Below are positions 51,694 to 61,199 of a stretch of 64,000 nucleotides of DNA, in pieces (the first letter of the stretch is position 1; every line of letters begins with the position of its first letter). The stretch is taken from assembly GCF_003202435.1 (NCBI RefSeq), contig NZ_QJHK01000001.1, forward strand, positions 248,001 through 312,000, in the 5' to 3' direction. The notes below the pieces were generated by a model. That model made no database searches, was not told the DNA's origin, and saw nothing but the letters and a program-made list of their open reading frames with translations. The position numbers were made by a program, and so were the translations under genes. The stretch is from Flavobacterium cheongpyeongense (GTDB lineage: Bacteria; Bacteroidota; Bacteroidia; Flavobacteriales; Flavobacteriaceae).

Positions 51694-53010
51694 ATGAACC
51701 AAACCAATGCAGGGATAGGAAAATATCGCTGGACAATCTGTAGTTTAGTATTTTTTGCTACTACTGTAAATTATTTAGACCGAAATGTAATCAGTTATTT
51801 GAGGCCTTTTCTTGCAGAAGCCTTTCATTGGACTCCTGAGCAGGAAGTAATTGATTATTCTAACATAGAATTGGCTTTTAAAATTGCTTACGCACTGGGA
51901 ATGCTCGTTGCAGGAGGAATTATTGATAAATTAGGTACAAAACTGGGGTATGCGATAGCGACTGGTTTGTGGAGTTTAGCCGCTGTAGGACATGCGTTTG
52001 CAACTGGTACTGTTGGTTTTTTAATTGCCCGTGTGTTTTTAGGAGTTACAGAAGCAGGAAATTTTCCTGCTGCAATAAAAGCGACAGCCGAATGGTTTCC
52101 GCAAAAGGAACGTGCTTTGGCAACAGGTATTTTTAATTCAGGGAGTAATATCGGAGCCATAATTGTCCCTCTTTCAGTGCCTTTTATAGCTGAAAACTAT
52201 GGTTGGCAGTGGGCTTTTATTGCAACTGGTATTATAGGATTTATATGGCTGGCATTATGGTTTGTTTTTTATGAAGTACCTCAAAAACAAAAACGCTTAT
52301 CTCAGGCAGAGTTAGACTATATTACTGCTGATAAAACGGATATAGTTAAAGAAAAAGATACTGATAAAGTATCTTGGTTAAAATTGTTAGCTTTCCGTCA
52401 GACATGGGCTTTTGCAATTGGGAAGTTGTTGACAGATCCTGTTTGGTGGTTTTACTTATTCTGGTTGCCTGATTTCCTTATGAAACAATATAAACTTTCT
52501 GCAACTGAAATTATTTGGCCTTGTGCTTTGGTGTATGTGATAGGAAGTATAGGAAGTATCTTTGGAGGCTGGCTTCCTTTAAAATTAATTGAAAAAAACT
52601 GGCCGGCATACAAAGCCCGCAAAACAAGTATGCTGCTGTATGCATTTGCAGTTTTACCTGTGCTGTTTTCTCAATATTTAGGAGCTGTAAACATGTGGTT
52701 GGCAATTCTGGTAATTGGTTTCGCTGTCTCGGCTCATCAGGCCTGGAGCGCCAATATCTTTACAACGGTTTCTGATATGTTTCCTAAAAAAGCTACTGCC
52801 TCAGTTACCGGAATAGGAGGAATGTTTGGAGCACTTGGCGGAATTTTACTAACTGTTTTAGTTCAAAAAAATATGTTTGTATACTATACCAAAATTGGTA
52901 AAATTGAAACAGGTTACTTTATTATGTTTTGTATTTGCGGGGCTGCCTATTTATTAGCCTGGCTTATTATGCATATTTTAGTTCCAAAGATGAAAAAAGT
53001 AGAAGTGTAG
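51694..53010 (+). CDS. MFS hexuronate transporter, ExuT-like (second copy)
   Basis: The 438-residue paralogue of the preceding gene (42-base spacer) keeps NYLDRNVISYLRPFLAEA, EAGNFPAAIKATAEWFPQ and SAHQAWSANIFTTVSDMFPK. It is closer to the canonical ExuT length. The two copies could divide substrates, for example galacturonate against glucuronate or an unsaturated uronate; sequence alone cannot tell. Its stop lies 60 bases before the operator of kduI. Confidence 0.9.
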   Translation: MNQTNAGIGKYRWTICSLVFFATTVNYLDRNVISYLRPFLAEAFHWTPEQEVIDYSNIELAFKIAYALGMLVAGGIIDKLGTKLGYAIATGLWSLAAVGHAFATGTVGFLIARVFLGVTEAGNFPAAIKATAEWFPQKERALATGIFNSGSNIGAIIVPLSVPFIAENYGWQWAFIATGIIGFIWLALWFVFYEVPQKQKRLSQAELDYITADKTDIVKEKDTDKVSWLKLLAFRQTWAFAIGKLLTDPVWWFYLFWLPDFLMKQYKLSATEIIWPCALVYVIGSIGSIFGGWLPLKLIEKNWPAYKARKTSMLLYAFAVLPVLFSQYLGAVNMWLAILVIGFAVSAHQAWSANIFTTVSDMFPKKATASVTGIGGMFGALGGILLTVLVQKNMFVYYTKIGKIETGYFIMFCICGAAYLLAWLIMHILVPKMKKVEV

Positions 53011-53062
53011 AAATTACACAAATAAATTTTCATTTGTATTATGATATTTAAATATAAAAATA

Positions 53063-53084
53063 TAATTTTGTGCAATCGATTACA
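53063..53084 (+). promoter_or_regulatory. kduI promoter -7 box and LacI operator, site 2
   Basis: TAATTTTG (53063-53070) is followed at once by TGCAATCGATTACA (53071-53084), identical to site 1. The -33 position has ATG in place of TTG at the correct 19-base spacing. The kduI ATG is 15 bases after the operator. Confidence 0.8.
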
Positions 53085-53098
53085 TTAAAAATAAAATT

Positions 53099-53938
53099 AT
53101 GACAAAATATAGTTCTAGATATGCTTCAAGCCCTGAAGCTGTGAAAAAATACGATACTCAGGAATTGAGAAATGAGTTTCTGATTGATGATTTGATGCAG
53201 GAAGATGAAGTGGTGTTGGTTTATTCACATTATGACCGATATATTACAGGTTCTGCAGTTCCGGTAAAAGGAGATTTAGCATTAGAAACTATTGACCCGC
53301 TAAAAGCACCCTATTTCTTAGAGCGAAGAGAAATTGGTATTATTAATGTAGGAGGAAACGGTTCTGTAGTTGTTGAAGGAACTACATATCAATTAGGATT
53401 AAAAGATGCTTTATACATCGGAAGCGGTAATAAAGAAGTGATTTTTAAAAGTGAAGACAAAAACAATCCTGCAAAATTCTATATTAACTCTGCACCGGCT
53501 CATACTACTTACCCAACAGTAAAAGTAAGTTTGGCAGAAGCAAATAAATTGCAACTGGGTACGATGGAAACTGCAAATCACCGTACCGTAAACCAAATGA
53601 TTATTGGAAGTGTAGTTACCACTTGTCAATTGCAAATGGGAATGACAGAATTAAGACCGGGAAGTGTTTGGAATACAATGCCTGCTCACGTACACGATCG
53701 TCGTATGGAAGTATATTTTTATCTTGATATTCCCGAAAACCAGGCAGTTTGCCATTTTATGGGGCAACCACAAGAAACCAGACACATCTGGATGAATAAT
53801 CATCAGGCAGTTATTTCTCCACCATGGTCTATTCACTCAGGTTCAGGGACAAGTAATTATACTTTTATCTGGGGAATGGCAGGTGAGAATTTAGATTACG
53901 GTGATATGGATGTTTGTAAAATCACGGATTTAAGATAA
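53099..53938 (+). CDS. kduI: 5-keto-4-deoxyuronate isomerase
   Basis: This cupin enzyme converts 5-keto-4-deoxyuronate (from unsaturated galacturonate) to 2,5-diketo-3-deoxygluconate (DKII). The 279-residue length is typical. The metal-binding histidines and glutamate lie in PAHVHDRRMEVYFYLD and the last ligand in WSIHSGSGTSNY. It begins the kduI-kduD-uxaC-kdgK-kdgA operon and has its own LacI-controlled promoter. KduD, five bases downstream, takes the product. Confidence 0.97.
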   Translation: MTKYSSRYASSPEAVKKYDTQELRNEFLIDDLMQEDEVVLVYSHYDRYITGSAVPVKGDLALETIDPLKAPYFLERREIGIINVGGNGSVVVEGTTYQLGLKDALYIGSGNKEVIFKSEDKNNPAKFYINSAPAHTTYPTVKVSLAEANKLQLGTMETANHRTVNQMIIGSVVTTCQLQMGMTELRPGSVWNTMPAHVHDRRMEVYFYLDIPENQAVCHFMGQPQETRHIWMNNHQAVISPPWSIHSGSGTSNYTFIWGMAGENLDYGDMDVCKITDLR

Positions 53939-53943
53939 GAATC

Positions 53944-54735
53944 ATGACAAACTTATTTGATATAAATGGAAAAGTTGCCTTAATTACAGGAAGTACACAC
54001 GGACTGGGAATGGCAATGGCAAAAGGATTAGGTCAGGCTGGAGCAACTATCGTTGTAAACGGAAATTCTTCTCAGGAAAAGATCGATGCAGCTGTAAAAG
54101 AACTTCAGGACCAAGGTATAAAAGCCGTAGGTTACAAATTTAATGTAACTGTGGAAGAGGAAGTAAAAAGTGCTGTTCAAAAAATTGAAGGTGAAGTTGG
54201 AGCAATTGATATCTTAATCAACAACGCCGGAATTATCAAACGAATTCCGTTAATCGATATGGAAGTTGCTGATTTCAGAGAAGTGATTGATATTGATTTA
54301 GTAAGTCCTTTTATTGTTTCTAAGCATGTAGCAAAAGGAATGATCGAAAGAAGGCAAGGTAAGATTATCAATATCTGTTCAATGATGAGTGAGTTGGGAA
54401 GAAATACTGTTTCTGCCTATGCTGCTGCAAAAGGAGGCTTGAAAATGCTGACTAAAAATATGGCTACCGAATGGGCAAAATACAACGTTCAGATCAACGG
54501 AATCGGGCCTGGTTATTTTGCTACAGAACAGACTAAGCCGATCAGAGTGAACGGACACCCATTTAATGATTTTATTATCAGCAGGACTCCGGCAGCTAAA
54601 TGGGGTGATCCAAGTGATCTAGCAGGAGCTGCAATATTTTTATCATCAAAAGCCAGTGATTTTGTAAACGGTCACATTTTATATGTTGATGGCGGAATCC
54701 TTGCTACAATTGGAAAACCATCTAACGAAGAATAA
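53944..54735 (+). CDS. kduD: 2-keto-3-deoxygluconate dehydrogenase (SDR family)
   Basis: This SDR enzyme reduces DKII to 2-keto-3-deoxygluconate (KDG) with NAD(P)H. The 263-residue Rossmann protein has the cofactor loop ITGSTHGLGMAMAKGLGQAG, NNAGIIKRIP and the catalytic YAAAKGG. Gluconate 5-dehydrogenases are close relatives, but the adjacent kduI points to KduD. The joint product, KDG, is where the galacturonate branch also arrives. Confidence 0.95.
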   Translation: MTNLFDINGKVALITGSTHGLGMAMAKGLGQAGATIVVNGNSSQEKIDAAVKELQDQGIKAVGYKFNVTVEEEVKSAVQKIEGEVGAIDILINNAGIIKRIPLIDMEVADFREVIDIDLVSPFIVSKHVAKGMIERRQGKIINICSMMSELGRNTVSAYAAAKGGLKMLTKNMATEWAKYNVQINGIGPGYFATEQTKPIRVNGHPFNDFIISRTPAAKWGDPSDLAGAAIFLSSKASDFVNGHILYVDGGILATIGKPSNEE

Positions 54736-54757
54736 TATTCTATTTTATATTTAAATC

Positions 54758-56164
54758 ATGAGCTCGAATAAAACATTCATAAACGATAATTTTTTACTTG
54801 AAAATAAATACGCTGAAGAATTATACCATAATTACTCAAAAAATCAGCCTATTATAGATTATCACAATCACCTCAATCCACAATTTATTGCAGAAGATAA
54901 AATTTTTGACAATATTACAAATGTGTGGATAAACGGAGATCACTACAAATGGCGCGCAATGCGTACATTAGGTGTTAATGAGCAGTTTATTACAGGAAAT
55001 GGCGCAGATAAGGATAAATTCATTAACTGGGCAAAAACAGTTCCGTATACTATGCGTAATCCTTTGTACCACTGGACACATTTAGAATTAGCACGCTATT
55101 TTGATATTTACGATTTGTTGAATGAAAAATCAGCTGAAAGAATATATGAAGAGGCCTCTGCAAAAGTAAATTCGGCAGAATACAGTACACGTAATTTACT
55201 TAAAAAAGTAAATGCTGAACTGGTTTGTACTACTGAAGACCCTATTGATACTTTAGAGTTTCACCAAAAATTAAATAGTAATCCTTTTGAAACTAAAATG
55301 AGTACGGCTTTCAGGCCAGATAAAGCTATTTTGATTTCGAATGACGGTTACAACGCTTATCTGGACACATTGGGGGATGTATCCGGTGTGGCAATTAATA
55401 CCTATTCAGATTTACTTTCAGCATTAAGAAAGAGAATTCAATTTTTTAATGAAAATGGATGTAAATTAAGTGACCATGGTTTAGATCAGATTTATTTTGA
55501 AAACTTTACCGAAGCTGAAGTAAATGCAATTTTCAAAAAGAAAAGAGAAAATCAAACGATAACTCCTGAAGAAGCCTTGAAATTCCAAAGTGCTGTATTG
55601 TTGTTTTTATCTGAAACGTATCATGAACTTGGATGGGTTCAGCAATTTCACCTGGGTGCTTTGCGTAATAATAATGCCCGTATGCACAGAATTTTAGGGC
55701 CTGATACAGGGTGGGATTCAATTGGGGATTATCCACAGGCTCAAAAATTGTCTGCTTTCTTAAATGCCTTAGACAGTAAAGATAAATTAACAAAAACAAT
55801 TATTTATAACTTAAATCCTGCTGATAACGAAGTGATGGCTACCATGATCGGTAACTTTAATGACGGAAGTGTTAGAGGAAAAGTGCAGTTCGGATCAGGA
55901 TGGTGGTTTTTGGATCAGAAAGACGGAATGACAAAACAATTAAATGCTCTTTCAAACATGGGATTAATTAGCTGTTTCGTGGGAATGCTGACCGACTCAA
56001 GAAGCTTCTTATCTTTTCCTAGACACGAATATTTCAGACGTATTCTTTGTAATCTTTTAGGAGATGAAATTCAAAGAGGTGAACTTCCTGCTGATATGCA
56101 ATGGATCGGAAAAATGGTTTCTGATATTTCATATAACAATGCAAAAGAATATTTTAAATTTTAA
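54758..56164 (+). CDS. uxaC: Uronate isomerase
   Basis: The enzyme isomerises D-galacturonate to D-tagaturonate and D-glucuronate to D-fructuronate. The 468-residue amidohydrolase-superfamily protein has the N-terminal DYHNHLNPQFIAED metal motif (HxH) and the later QFHLGALRNNN, DTGWDSIGDY and GMLTDSRSFLSFPRHEYFRR blocks. It opens the uronate branch that continues with uxaB and uxaA further downstream. It lies 22 bases after kduD. Confidence 0.96.
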   Translation: MSSNKTFINDNFLLENKYAEELYHNYSKNQPIIDYHNHLNPQFIAEDKIFDNITNVWINGDHYKWRAMRTLGVNEQFITGNGADKDKFINWAKTVPYTMRNPLYHWTHLELARYFDIYDLLNEKSAERIYEEASAKVNSAEYSTRNLLKKVNAELVCTTEDPIDTLEFHQKLNSNPFETKMSTAFRPDKAILISNDGYNAYLDTLGDVSGVAINTYSDLLSALRKRIQFFNENGCKLSDHGLDQIYFENFTEAEVNAIFKKKRENQTITPEEALKFQSAVLLFLSETYHELGWVQQFHLGALRNNNARMHRILGPDTGWDSIGDYPQAQKLSAFLNALDSKDKLTKTIIYNLNPADNEVMATMIGNFNDGSVRGKVQFGSGWWFLDQKDGMTKQLNALSNMGLISCFVGMLTDSRSFLSFPRHEYFRRILCNLLGDEIQRGELPADMQWIGKMVSDISYNNAKEYFKF

Positions 56165-56177
56165 TTAAGTATTGAAA

Positions 56178-57200
56178 ATGACTAAAGTAGTTGCATTCGG
56201 CGAAATAATGTTGCGTTTTTCTACAGAAAGACATTTGCGTTTTTCTCAGGCTAAAGCATTTACAGCATCTTATGGTGGAGGTGAATTTAATGTTTGTGTT
56301 TCTTTGGCAAATTACGGTATTAATGCTGAGTTTGTTACCAGATTACCTGAAAATGAAATAGGTTACTGCGCAGTGCAGGAAATGCGTAAAATGAATGTTG
56401 AATCTAAAAGTATTGTTTACGGCGGAGAACGTTTAGGGACTTATTATTTAGAAACGGGAGCAGGAACCAGAGGAAGTAATGTTGTGTACGACCGCGCACA
56501 TAGTTCGATGGCAACTATTCAGAAAGGAGATATTGACTGGAAGAAGGTGCTTCAAGGAGCAACCTGGTTTCACTTTAGCGGAATTTCAGCTGCAATTTCT
56601 CAAAGTGCTGCAGAAGCCTGTCTTGAAGCAGTTCAGATCGCATACGAATTAGGATTAACTATTTCATGCGATTTAAATTACAGATCAAAATTATGGCAAT
56701 ACGGAAAAACTCCAAGTGAGGTTATGCCTGAGTTATTAAAATACAGTCACGTTATTTTAGGAGATATTGATACGGCCTATTTTATGTTAGGAATTCCTAA
56801 AGTAAATCCGGATTATCAGGATGAAAAATCATTGCCGGCTTTATATTCTAAACTATATGAACTTTGTCCAAATTTAAAAACGGTAGCTACTACATTACGT
56901 TATTCTGTAAGTGCTTCTCATCAAAGAATTGGCGGTGTTTTATTTGACGGGACTTCAGTTTATAATGCTGCTGTACAGGAAGTAACACCGGTGATTGACC
57001 GTGTTGGTAGCGGAGACGCCTTTATGGGAGGATTAATTTATGGATTAGTTGAATATAAAGATAATAAACAAAAGGCATTAGATTTTGCAGTTGCGGCTTG
57101 TTGCCTGAAACACACTATTGCCGGAGATTATAATTTAGTTACGTTAAAAGAAGTTGAAAATATGGCTGGAGGTAACTCGGCCGGATTAGTATCAAGATAA
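56178..57200 (+). CDS. kdgK: 2-keto-3-deoxygluconate kinase (PfkB family)
   Basis: It phosphorylates KDG to KDPG. I use the ATG at 56178 (MTKVVAFGEIMLRF, 340 residues) rather than the TTG two codons earlier. The PfkB signatures are present: N-terminal ASYGGGEFNVCVSLANYG and the C-terminal anion-hole and base region VIDRVGSGDAFMGGLIYG. It lies 13 bases after uxaC and 7 before kdgA, the enzyme that cleaves its product. Confidence 0.95.
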   Translation: MTKVVAFGEIMLRFSTERHLRFSQAKAFTASYGGGEFNVCVSLANYGINAEFVTRLPENEIGYCAVQEMRKMNVESKSIVYGGERLGTYYLETGAGTRGSNVVYDRAHSSMATIQKGDIDWKKVLQGATWFHFSGISAAISQSAAEACLEAVQIAYELGLTISCDLNYRSKLWQYGKTPSEVMPELLKYSHVILGDIDTAYFMLGIPKVNPDYQDEKSLPALYSKLYELCPNLKTVATTLRYSVSASHQRIGGVLFDGTSVYNAAVQEVTPVIDRVGSGDAFMGGLIYGLVEYKDNKQKALDFAVAACCLKHTIAGDYNLVTLKEVENMAGGNSAGLVSR

Positions 57201-57207
57201 ATAAAGT

Positions 57208-57879
57208 ATGGCAAAGTATTCAAGAATTGAAGTAGCTCAGATGATGAAAGACAACGGAATGGTTCCCTTGTTTTTTCATTCGGATATTGAAATTAGTAAA
57301 AAAGTATTAAAAGCCTGTTACGATGGAGGTTCCAGATTAATGGAATTTACAAGCAGAGGTGATTTTGCTTTTGAAGTTTTTGGAGCATTAAATAAATATG
57401 CGCTGGCTGAATTGCCGGGAATGATGTTAGGTGTTGGTTCTGTTACTGATGCTGCTGCAGCTTCATTGTACATGCAGCTTGGTGCTAATTTTATTGTTAC
57501 TCCTGTTTTTAGAGAGGATATTGCAATTGCCTGCAATCGTAGAAAAGTTTTATGGTCTCCGGGTTGTGGAACTCTTTCAGAAATTGCAAGGGCTGAAGAA
57601 TTAGGCTGTGAAGTCGTAAAATTGTTTCCCGCAGATATTTACGGACCAGAGTTTATTAAAGCGATAAAAGGACCTTGTCCTTGGACAACAATCATGCCTA
57701 CTGGAGGTGTTTATCCAACGGTTGAAAGTTTGTCGTCATGGTTAAATGCAGGTGCTACCTGTGTTGGTCTTGGTTCACAATTAATTTCAAAAGATTTGCT
57801 TGATAAACAAGATTTTGAAGGATTAAAAAACAAAGTAAGTGATGTTTTAAACATCATAAAAGATATTAGAAAAAATTAA
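57208..57879 (+). CDS. kdgA: KDPG aldolase (bifunctional KDPG/KHG type)
   Basis: This class I aldolase splits KDPG into pyruvate and glyceraldehyde 3-phosphate. The 223-residue TIM barrel has the Schiff-base lysine in EVVKLFPADIYGPEFIKAI. MEFTSRGDFAFEVF stands at the position of the usual vE-T-R catalytic block, and IMPTGGVYPT is the phosphate loop. It is the last gene before a 210-base gap with a long nested hairpin, after which uxaB and uxaA follow. Confidence 0.95.
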   Translation: MAKYSRIEVAQMMKDNGMVPLFFHSDIEISKKVLKACYDGGSRLMEFTSRGDFAFEVFGALNKYALAELPGMMLGVGSVTDAAAASLYMQLGANFIVTPVFREDIAIACNRRKVLWSPGCGTLSEIARAEELGCEVVKLFPADIYGPEFIKAIKGPCPWTTIMPTGGVYPTVESLSSWLNAGATCVGLGSQLISKDLLDKQDFEGLKNKVSDVLNIIKDIRKN

Positions 57880-57947
57880 TAAGGGATAAATTAGTTAGTT
57901 CCTTATTTTAAAGCAGTTTTTTTTAGAGTTTTAAAGGTTGTAATTGA

Positions 57948-58019
57948 ACATTACGCTTGAAAAATAAAGCTTGTCACTCCTCACAGCAAGCTTTATTTTA
58001 ATCTTTACAAGTGTAATGT
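57948..58019. repeat. Nested inverted repeats between kdgA and uxaB
   Basis: The inner pair AAAATAAAGCTTG (57961-57973) and CAAGCTTTATTTT (57987-57999) is perfect. The outer pair ACATTACGCTTG (57948-57959) and CAAGTGTAATGT (58008-58019) matches at 11 of 12 positions. The structure could terminate, stall or protect transcripts between the two halves of the pathway. There is no long T-run after it, which argues against a simple terminator. Confidence 0.7.
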
Positions 58020-58089
58020 TTCTTTTACAATAAAAAACGGATAAGGGATTAATGAGGTTATTTATAACACTTTTAAGAGAAGATTTAAA

Positions 58090-59532
58090 ATGAAAAAATT
58101 AAATAGAGTAAATACAGGATTAGAAAAATTAAATCCAATTAAAGTAGTTCAGTTTGGAGAAGGTAACTTTTTAAGAGCTTTCGTTGATTATGCTTTTCAA
58201 AGATTAAACAACGAAGTTGATTTTAATGCAGGTATTGCAATTGTTCAGCCATTAAAAGATGGTATGGTGCACCTGATTAACGATCAGGATGGTCTTTATA
58301 CTTTGTTTATGAACGGTATTAAAAAAGGTGAAAAGATACAAGATATCCAGTTAATTTCTAATATTGTAAAAGCGATAAATCCATATAGCGATTTTGCAGA
58401 TTATTTAGCACTAGCCAAAGAAGAAGAACTTCAATTCATAGTTTCAAATACTACTGAAGCCGGAATTGAATTTCTTGATACAGATACTCCAGATATGCAG
58501 CCGCCTGCAGCTTTTCCAGCAAAATTGACGGTTTTGTTACACGAAAGATTCAAACATTTCAACGGAGATGCTTCAAAAGGAGTGACTGTTATTCCTTGTG
58601 AATTGATTGATTATAACTCAGAAACCCTAAAAAAATGTATCTTACAATATTGTGATTTATGGAAATTAGAAGATGCATTTAAAACTTGGGTTTCAGAAGC
58701 GTGTACGTATCACAGTACTTTGGTCGACAGAATTGTTCCTGGATATCCAAGAGCAGAAATTGAAGATTATAATAGCAAATTAGATTATCAGGATAATTTA
58801 ATTGTTGCTGCTGAACCTTTTTTCCTTTGGGCAATTGAAGGCGGTGAAGATTTAAAACAAAAACTGCCTTTCCATAAAACAGATTTGAATGTGAAAATCG
58901 TTGATGATATTCGTCCTTTCAAAATGATAAAAGTTCGTATTTTGAATGGTGCACATACAGCGATGGTTCCTACTTCACTTTTGTACGGTAACAAATTAGT
59001 TATGGAAACTGTTAACGGTGATTTTACCGGAAAATTCGTAAACAGTGTTATCAGTGAAATTAGCGAAACTCTGGCAATGGATAAAAATGAAATCACTGCC
59101 TATACTGAAGAGGTAATGGATCGTTTTAAAAATCCATTTATCAAACATGCACTTGCTGATATTGCTTTAAATTCTATCTCAAAATTCAAAGTAAGAGTTT
59201 TGCCAAGTTTATTAGGATATTATAATGCAAACAACAAATTACCTGTTAGTTTGACTTTTTCACTGGCTTCTTTGATTCAGTTTTACAAAGGAACATGGAA
59301 TAACGAAGCATTGCCAGTAAAAGATACTCCGGAATTAGTGGAAGCATTTAAAGATGCGTGGGAATTAGGGGCTTTGGATGCGGTTGTAGCTGCTGTTTTA
59401 GCGAATACAGATTTTTGGGGTGAAGATTTAACAAAAATTAACGGTCTGTCTGAGGCATTAGTAGTAGCTTTAACTGAAATTGAAGCTAACGGAATTGAAA
59501 AAGGTTATGCTCATTTCAGCAAACAATATTAA
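58090..59532 (+). CDS. uxaB: Tagaturonate reductase (altronate oxidoreductase)
   Basis: It reduces D-tagaturonate to D-altronate with NADH. The 480-residue polyol-dehydrogenase-family protein has VVQFGEGNFLRAFVDYAFQR at the N-terminus, TEAGIEF, and KVRILNGAHTAMVPTSLLYG, which carries the catalytic Lys-Asn-His region. No LacI operator is visible just upstream, so expression may depend on read-through past the nested hairpin or on an unseen promoter. Confidence 0.95.
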   Translation: MKKLNRVNTGLEKLNPIKVVQFGEGNFLRAFVDYAFQRLNNEVDFNAGIAIVQPLKDGMVHLINDQDGLYTLFMNGIKKGEKIQDIQLISNIVKAINPYSDFADYLALAKEEELQFIVSNTTEAGIEFLDTDTPDMQPPAAFPAKLTVLLHERFKHFNGDASKGVTVIPCELIDYNSETLKKCILQYCDLWKLEDAFKTWVSEACTYHSTLVDRIVPGYPRAEIEDYNSKLDYQDNLIVAAEPFFLWAIEGGEDLKQKLPFHKTDLNVKIVDDIRPFKMIKVRILNGAHTAMVPTSLLYGNKLVMETVNGDFTGKFVNSVISEISETLAMDKNEITAYTEEVMDRFKNPFIKHALADIALNSISKFKVRVLPSLLGYYNANNKLPVSLTFSLASLIQFYKGTWNNEALPVKDTPELVEAFKDAWELGALDAVVAAVLANTDFWGEDLTKINGLSEALVVALTEIEANGIEKGYAHFSKQY

Positions 59533-59562
59533 TTAGAATAGTTACTTTCTAAAATTATTATC

Positions 59563-61179
59563 ATGCAAAAAAAATTAATAAAAGTAAACCCTTCTGATAA
59601 TGTAGCTGTAGCATTAGTTAATCTGGTTGCTGGCGAAGTTGTTAACTTTGAAGGAGAAGAAATCACTATCGAGTCTGATGTGAAAATGAAGCATAAAATT
59701 GCGATGTATCCTTTCGAACAAGGAGAACGCATTATTATGTATGGAGTTTTGGTGGGTAAAGCGAGTGCTCCAATTGCAAAAGGAGGCTTACTTTCTACTG
59801 AAAATGTGAAGCACGAAAGTGCAAAGGTAACTGCTAAAACTGAATCTATCGGCTGGACGGTTCCTAATGTTGATAAATGGAAAGATAAAACTTTCATGGG
59901 TTATCACAGAACAGACGGACAAGTTGGTACTGAAAACGTATGGTTGTTCTTCCCATTGGTATTTTGTGAAAACAGAAATATCGAAATCTTAAAAGGAATT
60001 TTTGAAAAAGAATTGAAAAAACCAAAAGAAAACGACTACCAATTGCTGCTTCGTTCTTTAGTGAATTCTGAAAAAGGGGCTGAAGATGCGGTCGCAAAAT
60101 CAACAGAAGTTGATTTGTTTGAAAATATTGAAGTAAAATTCATTCAGCATCAGGGTGGTTGTGGAGGAATTCGTCAGGATTCACACTCTTTGGCTAAATT
60201 ATTAGCAGGGTATGTTAATAATCCAAACGTTGCAGGAGCTACCGTATTGAGTTTAGGTTGTCAAAACCTGCAAATCTCTATTTTTCAGGATGCAATGAAT
60301 GCGATTAATCCAAATAGTGATAAGCCTGTTTTGATTTATGATCAACAGCAAATTGGAACAATTGAAGAAATGTTGAGTACCGTAGTAAAAGACTCTTTTG
60401 CTGCTATAAAAGAAGCTAATAAAATAGTAAGAAAGCCTGCTCCATTGTCAAAATTAAGAATTGGTTTAGAGTGTGGTGGTTCTGATGGATTTTCAGGGAT
60501 TTCTGCTAACCCGACGTTAGGCGTATTGTCTGATAATTTAGTTGCTTTGGGCGGAACTACAATTCTTTCGGAATTCCCTGAATTATGTGGTGTAGAACAA
60601 GAGTTGGTAAACCGTTGCGTAGATGATAAAGACGGAAAACGTTTCTTAGAATTAATGCAATGGTATGAAAAAACTGTTGTGGATGCAGGATCAGGATTTG
60701 ATATGAATCCGTCTCCGGGTAACATCAAAGATGGTTTGATTACAGATGCCATGAAATCTGCAGGTGCTGCCAAAAAAGGAGGTACTTCACCAATCGTTGG
60801 CGTTTATGATTATGGAGAATATATCAATGAACCTGGTTTTACATTATTGTGTACTCCTGGTAATGACGTTGAGTGTACTACTGCAATGGTAGGCTCCGGA
60901 GCGAATATGGTATTGTTTACTACAGGTTTAGGAACACCAACAGGAAATCCGATTGCTCCGGTTGTAAAAGTATCTTCAAATACGCAATTGGCTACAAAAA
61001 TGTCTGATATTATTGATATTGACACTGGTGGTATTATTACCGGAGAAAAATCAATTAATGAAATGGCAGACGAAATGCTAGAGTTTATAATTGATGTTGC
61101 TAGTGGAACAATCAAGACCAAAGCAGCGATTTTAAATCAGAATGATTTTATTCCTTGGAAAAGAGGAGTTTCACTTTAA
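59563..61179 (+). CDS. uxaA: Altronate dehydratase
   Basis: It dehydrates D-altronate to KDG. The 538-residue enzyme joins an N-terminal SAF domain (about residues 1-95, NPSDNVAVALVNLVAGE) to the C-terminal catalytic UxaA region. YHRTDGQVGTENVWLFFPLV, QHQGGCGGIRQD and IGLECGGSDGFSG contain conserved cysteines for the Fe-dependent site. It ends the galacturonate branch, converging with KduD at KDG. It is convergent with the first lacI gene, with only a 20-base gap. Confidence 0.96.
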   Translation: MQKKLIKVNPSDNVAVALVNLVAGEVVNFEGEEITIESDVKMKHKIAMYPFEQGERIIMYGVLVGKASAPIAKGGLLSTENVKHESAKVTAKTESIGWTVPNVDKWKDKTFMGYHRTDGQVGTENVWLFFPLVFCENRNIEILKGIFEKELKKPKENDYQLLLRSLVNSEKGAEDAVAKSTEVDLFENIEVKFIQHQGGCGGIRQDSHSLAKLLAGYVNNPNVAGATVLSLGCQNLQISIFQDAMNAINPNSDKPVLIYDQQQIGTIEEMLSTVVKDSFAAIKEANKIVRKPAPLSKLRIGLECGGSDGFSGISANPTLGVLSDNLVALGGTTILSEFPELCGVEQELVNRCVDDKDGKRFLELMQWYEKTVVDAGSGFDMNPSPGNIKDGLITDAMKSAGAAKKGGTSPIVGVYDYGEYINEPGFTLLCTPGNDVECTTAMVGSGANMVLFTTGLGTPTGNPIAPVVKVSSNTQLATKMSDIIDIDTGGIITGEKSINEMADEMLEFIIDVASGTIKTKAAILNQNDFIPWKRGVSL

Positions 61180-61199
61180 TTAAACTGAATATAAAACTA

